From contig JAEXCA010000267.1 of the NCBI GenBank assembly GCA_023393755.1, positions 1-11,082 on the forward strand: 11,082 nt of DNA, written 5' to 3'. The notes below the pieces were generated by a model. The model made no database searches. It had not been told where the DNA came from and saw only the letters and a program-made list of their open reading frames with translations. The DNA is from Actinomycetes bacterium (GTDB taxonomy: Bacteria > Actinomycetota > Actinomycetes > Propionibacteriales > Propionibacteriaceae). The position numbers were made by a program, and so were the translations under genes. Below, piece by piece: positions 6,749 to 11,082 of this stretch; within the stretch, counting starts at the first letter, position 1, and every line of letters begins with the position of its first letter.

Positions 6749-6760
6749 GAAATCGATTTC
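6749..6760. promoter_or_regulatory. LacI-family-type operator at the rightward promoter
   Basis: GAAATCGATTTC is a perfect 12-base palindrome centred on CG. Symmetry continues outward with one mismatched pair (AC at 6746-6747 against GT at 6762-6763). It covers the expected rightward transcription start (about 6752). Its core resembles the site at 6537-6548, suggesting the same repressor controls both operons. Centre-to-centre distance is 212 bases, about 20 helical turns, which would permit looping. Confidence 0.7.
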
Positions 6761-6774
6761 CGTTGGAGGCAAGG

Positions 6775-7206
6775 GTGCTGCTGAACATTGATCCGATTCT
6801 GACCGGCCGGCTGCTGCTCGCCCTGGACGGGATGGGTCACGGCGACGGCGTCGTGGTCGCCGATGCGCATTTCACCGCGTCGAAGCTGGCCCGCAAGCAT
6901 CTGATCGACCTGCCCGGGCTGAGTTCGCCGCGGGTGCTCCGGGCGATCCGGACGGTCATGGTCCCCGATACCCACGGCCCGGCGCTGGATCTGATGGAGT
7001 CTCCCGACGGCCGGCTGCCCGTCCAGGAGGAACTGATCGCCGCCGCCGAACTGCAGGGCGCCGAGTGCCGCCTGGTGGAACGGTTCGCCTTCTACGACCT
7101 GGCCGCGCAGGCCGAGTTGATCATCCGGACCGGCGAGGTCCGCACCTACGGCAATGCGCTGTTCCGCAAGGGCGTCACCCCGCTCGACGCGGGACGATCG
7201 GCGTGA
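6775..7206 (+). CDS. RbsD/FucU-family sugar mutarotase
   Basis: 143 residues, like E. coli FucU (140). The family interconverts anomers of sugars such as L-fucose or ribose so that transporter and downstream enzymes get the right form; cytoplasmic, multimeric. Family signatures: IDPILTGRLLLALDGMGHGD (5-24) with His22, VVADAHF (27-33) with Asp30 where FucU usually has DANFP, and TGEVRTYGN (119-127) with Tyr125 and Asn127, then FRKGV. These match the catalytic His/Asp/Tyr/Asn positions of the family. Start: GTG at 6775 with GGAGG (6765-6769), giving the usual family N-terminus; an in-frame TTG at 6763 would lie on the ribosome binding site. First gene of the rightward operon, 111 nt before the ABC genes. 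It implies that the imported compound is a reducing sugar. Closer to FucU than to RbsD by the C-terminal motif, but specificity is not proven. Confidence 0.88.
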   Translation: MLLNIDPILTGRLLLALDGMGHGDGVVVADAHFTASKLARKHLIDLPGLSSPRVLRAIRTVMVPDTHGPALDLMESPDGRLPVQEELIAAAELQGAECRLVERFAFYDLAAQAELIIRTGEVRTYGNALFRKGVTPLDAGRSA

Positions 7207-7317
7207 ATGGTTCCGTATTGCGGCCTGAAGCGCTACTCTGGCCGGGCGTTAGGTACAGGTGCATACAAGTAGGCATCGCAGCCAGCGTCACAACTACTCA
7301 ACGAGGAGGGTGCTGCC

Positions 7318-8859
7318 GTGAGTGAACGGCTACTGGAGGTCAAGGGGATCAGCAAGGCGTTCCCTGGCGTACAGGCCCTGGCCGACGTCGAGTTCCACCT
7401 CGACAAAGGCGAGGTGCTCGCCCTCGTCGGTGAGAACGGTGCCGGCAAGTCGACCCTGATGAAGATCCTCTCCGGCATCTACACCCGGGACACCGGAACC
7501 ATCTGGGTGGACGGCAAGGAAGAGCCGATCAACAACCCCAGCGAGGCCCAGGAACTCGGCATCGCCATCATCTACCAGGAGATGAACCTGATGCCCCACC
7601 TCACGGTGGCGCAGAACATCTTCATCGGACGCGAGCCCCGCACCGCCGGCGGCTTCGGCCTGAACGAGCGGGCGCTGAACAAGCTGGCGGCCGATCACCT
7701 GACCCACCTCGGCATCGCGCTCTCCCCCACCACGGTGGTGGGCGAGCTGACCGTCGCCAAGCAGCAGATGGTGGAGATCGCCAAGGCGCTCTCGTTCAAC
7801 TCCCGGGTGCTGATCATGGACGAGCCCACCTCGGCGCTGACCGCGGCGGAGACCGAGATCCTGTTCGGCCTGATCAACGACCTGCGCGATCGCGGCACCG
7901 GCATCATCTACATCTCCCACCGCATGGAGGAGCTGGGCAAGATCGCCGACCGGGTGAGCGTGCTGCGGGACGGCCGCTACGTCGGCTCGCTCGGCAAGGG
8001 CGAGTTCGACGTCCCCACGATCATCGAGATGATGGTCGGCCGGCAGATCGACGAGGACGCCCGTCCGGACATCTCCGGCCGGCTCGAGGCCGAGACCGTC
8101 CTGGAGGTCAGGAACCTCTACACCCGGGCGCTGATCCGGGACGCCAGCTTCGACATCCGCCGTGGCGAGATCCTCGGCTTCGCCGGCCTGATGGGCGCCG
8201 GACGCACCGAGCTGGCCCGGGCCATCTTCGGCGCCGACCCGACCAGCGGTGGCGAGGTCCTGGTCAAGGGCCAGAAGGTGAGCATCAGCCGTCCGGCCGA
8301 CGCGGTGGCCCACGGCATCGGCTACCTGTCGGAGGACCGCAAGGTGCTCGGCCTGCTGCTGGACAAGCCGGTTGACGAGAACATCGTGCTGGCCTCGCTG
8401 TCGAAGTACCGCAACCAGTTCGGGTTCATGCTGCCGGCCAAGGCGCGGGTCCGGGCCGAGGAGTTCGTCAGGTCGTTGCGGATCAAGACCCCGCACGTCC
8501 GGCAGTTCACCAAGAACCTCTCCGGCGGCAACCAGCAGAAGGTCGTGCTGGCCAAGTGGCTGGAGCGGGACTGCGACATCCTGATCGTGGACGAGCCCAC
8601 CCGCGGCATCGACGTCGGCGCGAAGGCCGAGATCTACGATCTGCTGAACCAGCTGGCCGCGCAGGGCAAGGCGATCATCGTGATCTCCTCCGAGCTGCCC
8701 GAGGTGCTGCGCATCTCGCACCGGATCGCCGTGATGTCGCAGGGCCGGATCACCGGCTTCCTGGACAACGCCGAGGCGACCCAGCCCAAGATCATGGCGC
8801 TGGCCACCCGTGGCCATGACGAGTCCTACCTCCAGACCGCATCCGATCAGCAGAAGTGA
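7318..8859 (+). CDS. sugar ABC transporter ATP-binding protein (RbsA/CUT2 type, two ATPase domains)
   Basis: 513 residues, typical for RbsA/XylG/MglA-like tandem ATPases that power sugar import at the inner face of the membrane. First domain: Walker A GENGAGKST (38-46), Q-loop YQEMNLMP, a degenerate signature TVAKQQM, Walker B LIMDEPTSAL with Asp168, and switch His201. Second domain: degenerate Walker A GLMGAGRTE (290-298, Arg in place of Lys), intact signature LSGGNQQK (401-408) and DEPTRGIDVG (Asp425). This asymmetry is normal for the family. GTG start at 7318 with GAGGAGGG (7303-7310) 7 nt upstream. It follows the mutarotase after 111 nt in which I see no convincing promoter, and is 16 nt from the permease. 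Substrate cannot be read from the ATPase; the linked FucU-like and RhaB-like genes suggest a deoxyhexose or pentose. Confidence 0.95.
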   Translation: MSERLLEVKGISKAFPGVQALADVEFHLDKGEVLALVGENGAGKSTLMKILSGIYTRDTGTIWVDGKEEPINNPSEAQELGIAIIYQEMNLMPHLTVAQNIFIGREPRTAGGFGLNERALNKLAADHLTHLGIALSPTTVVGELTVAKQQMVEIAKALSFNSRVLIMDEPTSALTAAETEILFGLINDLRDRGTGIIYISHRMEELGKIADRVSVLRDGRYVGSLGKGEFDVPTIIEMMVGRQIDEDARPDISGRLEAETVLEVRNLYTRALIRDASFDIRRGEILGFAGLMGAGRTELARAIFGADPTSGGEVLVKGQKVSISRPADAVAHGIGYLSEDRKVLGLLLDKPVDENIVLASLSKYRNQFGFMLPAKARVRAEEFVRSLRIKTPHVRQFTKNLSGGNQQKVVLAKWLERDCDILIVDEPTRGIDVGAKAEIYDLLNQLAAQGKAIIVISSELPEVLRISHRIAVMSQGRITGFLDNAEATQPKIMALATRGHDESYLQTASDQQK

Positions 8860-8875
8860 AAGGGAGCCGATTCAG

Positions 8876-9886
8876 ATGAGCAACCAGACCGAGACCGGCA
8901 CCCCCAGCGTCGCCGAGTCCGCCGAGAAGGGCGGCGGCCTGCAGGGCGCACTGCGGCGCAGCCTGCAGCAGGCCCTGGCCTTCGGCACCCTGATCGTGCT
9001 GTTCGCCTTCTTCTCGATCGCCAACCCGGCCTTCCTGCAGTGGAGCAACATCTCCGGCGTGCTGCTGGCCACCGCGGTGATCGGCATCCTGGCGGTCGGC
9101 ACCACCCTGGTGATCATCACCGGCGGCATCGACCTGTCGATCGGCACCGGCATGACCTTCGCCGCGGTGATCACCGGCACCGTCATCACGGTGTTCGGGA
9201 TGCCGATCTGGGTGGGCATCCTGGGCGGTATCGCGACCGGCGCCCTGATGGGTGCGATCAACGGCGCGAACATCGTCTTCCTGAAGGTGCCGCCGTTCAT
9301 CGCCACCCTGGCGATGCTGATGATCACCCAGGGCCTGAACATGATCGTCTCCGGCGTGAAGCCGGTCTACATCCAGGTGGAGGGCTTCCAGTCCATCGCC
9401 CTGGGCGAGCTGATCCCGGGCCTGCCGAACGCGGTGCTGATCCTGTTCGCCTGCGCGGTCGTCGCCTCCATCCTGCTCACCCGGACCATCCTGGGTCGCT
9501 ACACCTTCTCGATCGGCTCGAACGAGGAGGCCACCCGGCTGTCGGGCATCAACACCAACAAGTGGAAGATCCTGATCTACATGGCCGCCGGCATCTTCAC
9601 CGGCATCGCCGGCGTGGTGCTCGCCTCCCGGCTGGGTTCCGCCCAGCCGCAGCTGGGCGCCGGCTACGAGCTGCAGGCGATCGCCGCGGTGGTGATCGGT
9701 GGCACCTCGATGCTGGGCGGCCGTGGCTCGATCCTGGGCACCCTGATCGGCGCCCTGGTGATGAGCGTGCTGATCAACGGCCTGCGGATCATGTCGATCC
9801 AGACCGAATGGCAGAACGTGGTGGTCGGCATCGTGATTCTGCTGGCCGTGTTCAGCGACTCGCTGCGCACCAGAAAGGGGGCTTGA
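8876..9886 (+). CDS. sugar ABC transporter permease (RbsC/CUT2 type)
   Basis: 336-residue integral membrane protein that forms the transport channel, probably as a homodimer with the RbsA-like ATPase. A hydrophilic N-terminal tail of about 35 residues precedes a series of hydrophobic helices (about 8-10), beginning with LAFGTLIVLFAFFSIA. The hallmark GGIDLSIGTG, the cytoplasmic-loop region SNEEATRLSGINTNKWK and the late AAVVIGGTSMLGGRG are classic RbsC-family motifs. ATG at 8876 is chosen because AAAGGGAG (8859-8866) overlaps the ATPase stop codon and lies 9 nt upstream, and the longer in-frame start at 8810 would overlap the ATPase gene. Co-transcribed with the ATPase; a 118-nt gap with two stem-loops separates it from the binding-protein gene. 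Confidence 0.94.
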   Translation: MSNQTETGTPSVAESAEKGGGLQGALRRSLQQALAFGTLIVLFAFFSIANPAFLQWSNISGVLLATAVIGILAVGTTLVIITGGIDLSIGTGMTFAAVITGTVITVFGMPIWVGILGGIATGALMGAINGANIVFLKVPPFIATLAMLMITQGLNMIVSGVKPVYIQVEGFQSIALGELIPGLPNAVLILFACAVVASILLTRTILGRYTFSIGSNEEATRLSGINTNKWKILIYMAAGIFTGIAGVVLASRLGSAQPQLGAGYELQAIAAVVIGGTSMLGGRGSILGTLIGALVMSVLINGLRIMSIQTEWQNVVVGIVILLAVFSDSLRTRKGA

Positions 9887-9930
9887 CGACCGTCCCCTGA
9901 CGACGAGACCAATCCACCTTTTTCCAACCC

Positions 9931-9947
9931 GGGTGCGGTCAGCACCC
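9931..9947 (+). repeat. stem-loop in the permease to binding-protein gap
   Basis: GGGTGC and GCACCC form a perfect 6-bp stem around the 5-base loop GGTCA. No T-run follows, so it is not a typical intrinsic terminator. Together with the next hairpin it could slow 3' decay or shape differential expression of the downstream lipoprotein gene. Confidence 0.45.
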
Positions 9948-9962
9948 ACCAACCCAAGGACC

Positions 9963-9984
9963 TCTGCTGATCAACTTCAGCAGA
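9963..9984 (+). repeat. stem-loop just upstream of the binding-protein ribosome binding site
   Basis: TCTGCTGA and TCAGCAGA pair over 8 bp around the 6-base loop TCAACT. It ends 8 bases before the AAAGGAGT ribosome binding site (9993-10000), so it may protect the 5' end of a processed binding-protein mRNA or tune its translation. No T-tract follows. Confidence 0.55.
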
Positions 9985-10004
9985 ACAGCAACAAAGGAGT
10001 ACTC

Positions 10005-11027
10005 ATGAAGGGAACGCGAAAGTTCGCGCTTCTGGCCGCTGGCATCGCGTCGGCGCTCGCCCTGTCCGCCTGTGGCGGCCAGGCCGCCCCGTCCGCCAGC
10101 AACACCCCGGCACCGGGCGGCGAGTCGTCCAGCGCCGCCCCCGATCCGGGCAAGAAGCTGAAGATCGCCCTGGTCTCGAAGGGCTTCCAGCACCAGTTCT
10201 GGCAGGCGGTCAAGCAGGGCGCCGAGCAGAAGGCTCAGGAACTCGGCGTCGAGATGACCTTCGACGGCCCGGCCTCGGAGACCGAGGTCGACAACCAGCT
10301 GAACATGCTGCAGGCCGCGATCGACACCAAGCCGGACGCGATCGGCTACGCCTCGCTCGACCCGGATGCCTGCAAGCCGCTGATGGACAAGGCCAAGGAG
10401 GCCGGCATCCCGGTCGTCCAGTTCGACGCCGCGTGCAACTCCGACGTGCCGCTCACCCTGGCCGCGACCGACGGCAAGGCCGCTGCTGCGATCGCCGCCG
10501 ACAAGATGGCCGAACTGATCGGTGGCAAGGGCAAGGTGGCCATCATCAGCCACAGCCAGATCAACCAGACCGGCGTTGACCGCCGCGACGGCTTCGCCGA
10601 CCAGATCAAGGCGAAGTACCCCGACATCGAGATCGTCGACGTCCAGTACGGCGACGGCGACCACCTGAAGTCGGCCGAGATCGCCAAGGCCATGATCAAC
10701 GCCCACCCCGACCTCGCCGGTATCTACAACACCAACGAGGGTTCCGCGATCGGCGCCGTGAACGCCGGCAACGAGCTCAAGCTCGAGCCCGGCAAGCTGA
10801 TCATCATCGGCTTCGACTCCGGCAAGGGCCAGATCGACGCCATCAAGTCGGGTCTGATGGCCGGCGCCATCACCCAGGATCCGATCGGCATCGGCGCTGC
10901 GACCATCCAGGCCGCGGTGGACGCGATCAACGGCAAGGAACTGCCGAAGTTCATCGACACCGGCGCCTACTGGTACGACAAGACCAACCTCGAGGATCCG
11001 AAGATCAAGGCTGTGCTCTACGAGTGA
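10005..11027 (+). CDS. sugar ABC transporter substrate-binding lipoprotein (RbsB-like, type I periplasmic-binding fold)
   Basis: 340 residues. The N-terminus is a lipoprotein signal: KGTRK, a hydrophobic stretch, then LSACGG with Cys23 as the lipidation site, so the protein is anchored outside the cell membrane. A Ser/Pro/Ala-rich linker (about 24-47) leads into the two-lobed sugar-binding domain: KIALVSKGFQHQFWQAVKQG, then TEVDNQLNMLQAAIDTKPDAI, VVQFDAACNS, a LAATDG hinge region, VAIISHSQINQTGVDRRDGF and IIIGFDSGKG, all typical of RbsB-type proteins. Phe/Trp in the first-lobe FQHQFW segment, Arg in DRRDGF and Asp in GFDSG are at the usual sugar-contact positions. ATG at 10005 has AAAGGAGT 4 nt upstream and begins the signal peptide; a longer in-frame start at 9933 would put the signal inside the protein. 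Last gene of the rightward operon. It captures the substrate for the importer; identity of the sugar is not readable here. Confidence 0.95.
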   Translation: MKGTRKFALLAAGIASALALSACGGQAAPSASNTPAPGGESSSAAPDPGKKLKIALVSKGFQHQFWQAVKQGAEQKAQELGVEMTFDGPASETEVDNQLNMLQAAIDTKPDAIGYASLDPDACKPLMDKAKEAGIPVVQFDAACNSDVPLTLAATDGKAAAAIAADKMAELIGGKGKVAIISHSQINQTGVDRRDGFADQIKAKYPDIEIVDVQYGDGDHLKSAEIAKAMINAHPDLAGIYNTNEGSAIGAVNAGNELKLEPGKLIIIGFDSGKGQIDAIKSGLMAGAITQDPIGIGAATIQAAVDAINGKELPKFIDTGAYWYDKTNLEDPKIKAVLYE

Positions 11028-11057
11028 TCGACTGATCGCCTCGCACAACCGCGCGAA

Positions 11058-11082
11058 GGCCGGCACCCTCACGGTGCCGGCC
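11058..11082 (+). terminator. probable transcription terminator hairpin after the ABC operon
   Basis: GGCCGGCACC and GGTGCCGGCC form a perfect 10-bp, very GC-rich stem around the loop CTCAC, 30 bases after the binding-protein stop codon. The window ends exactly at the stem, so a U-tract cannot be checked; high-GC actinobacterial terminators often lack a good one. Position and strength fit the end of the rightward transcript. Confidence 0.7.

Noticed and set aside
7207..7317. Possible internal promoter between the mutarotase and ATPase genes
   Set aside because: TACAAG and TAGGTA-like hexamers occur, but none has a -35 match at a proper distance.
7330..9952. Long minus-strand open frames opposite the ATPase and permease genes
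   Set aside because: Compositionally biased antisense frames without motifs, and the plus-strand genes are unambiguous.
9939..11072. Minus-strand open frame of 377 codons opposite the binding protein
   Set aside because: Its translation is Val/Leu/Gly/Asp repeats with no family signature; the plus strand encodes a clear RbsB-like lipoprotein.
1..11082. tRNA, rRNA, CRISPR arrays or prophage genes
   Set aside because: No cloverleaf-like, rRNA-like or regularly spaced repeat sequence was seen; the window is accounted for by metabolic and transport genes plus the IS end.

Overview
The window is GC-rich DNA with strongly G/C-biased third codon positions, GTG starts and purine-rich ribosome binding sites. 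This points to a high-GC actinobacterium; something in or near the Propionibacteriaceae is plausible, but the sequence alone cannot fix the taxon. It reads as one sugar-utilisation locus: two divergent operons transcribed from a shared control region at about 6480-6775, with an insertion-sequence remnant at the left edge and a strong hairpin at the right edge.

Left edge (1-83): the last codons of an IS5-type transposase and the apparent IS end, which touches the stop codon of the first complete gene.

Leftward operon (6520 down to 83): a possible 12-codon leader ORF, an FGGY kinase of the rhamnulokinase (RhaB) type, a 404-residue divergent PHP-domain metal protein, a 658-residue fusion of a class II aldolase with an SrlD-like short-chain dehydrogenase, and a 549-residue medium-chain (zinc) dehydrogenase with an apparently duplicated Rossmann domain. 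Genes are tightly spaced: TGATG at leader/kinase, 17 nt at kinase/PHP, ATGA at PHP/aldolase and 66 nt at aldolase/dehydrogenase.

Control region (6480-6775): a near-consensus sigma70-type promoter (TTGACA, 17 nt, TAAGAT) fires leftward. A LacI-family-style operator (TGAATCGTTTCA) sits on its predicted start site. A second, perfectly palindromic operator (GAAATCGATTTC) sits on the predicted start of the rightward operon. No regulator gene is in the window.

Rightward operon (6775-11027): an RbsD/FucU-family sugar mutarotase, then a complete ribose/CUT2-type ABC importer (double ATPase, permease, lipoprotein binding protein). Two stem-loops lie before the binding-protein gene and a 10-bp-stem hairpin follows it.

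How it may work (inference): a reducing sugar, probably a 6-deoxyhexose or related compound, is imported, its anomers are equilibrated, and it is converted to a ketose, phosphorylated at C1 by the kinase and split by the aldolase to DHAP plus an aldehyde; the two dehydrogenase modules handle redox steps. The puzzle is that no recognisable sugar isomerase is present. The PHP protein or one of the dehydrogenases may fill the aldose/ketose step, or the isomerase lies elsewhere. The combination of RhaB-like kinase, divergent PHP protein, aldolase-SrlD fusion and double-Rossmann dehydrogenase looks like a non-canonical catabolic pathway and is the most interesting feature here.
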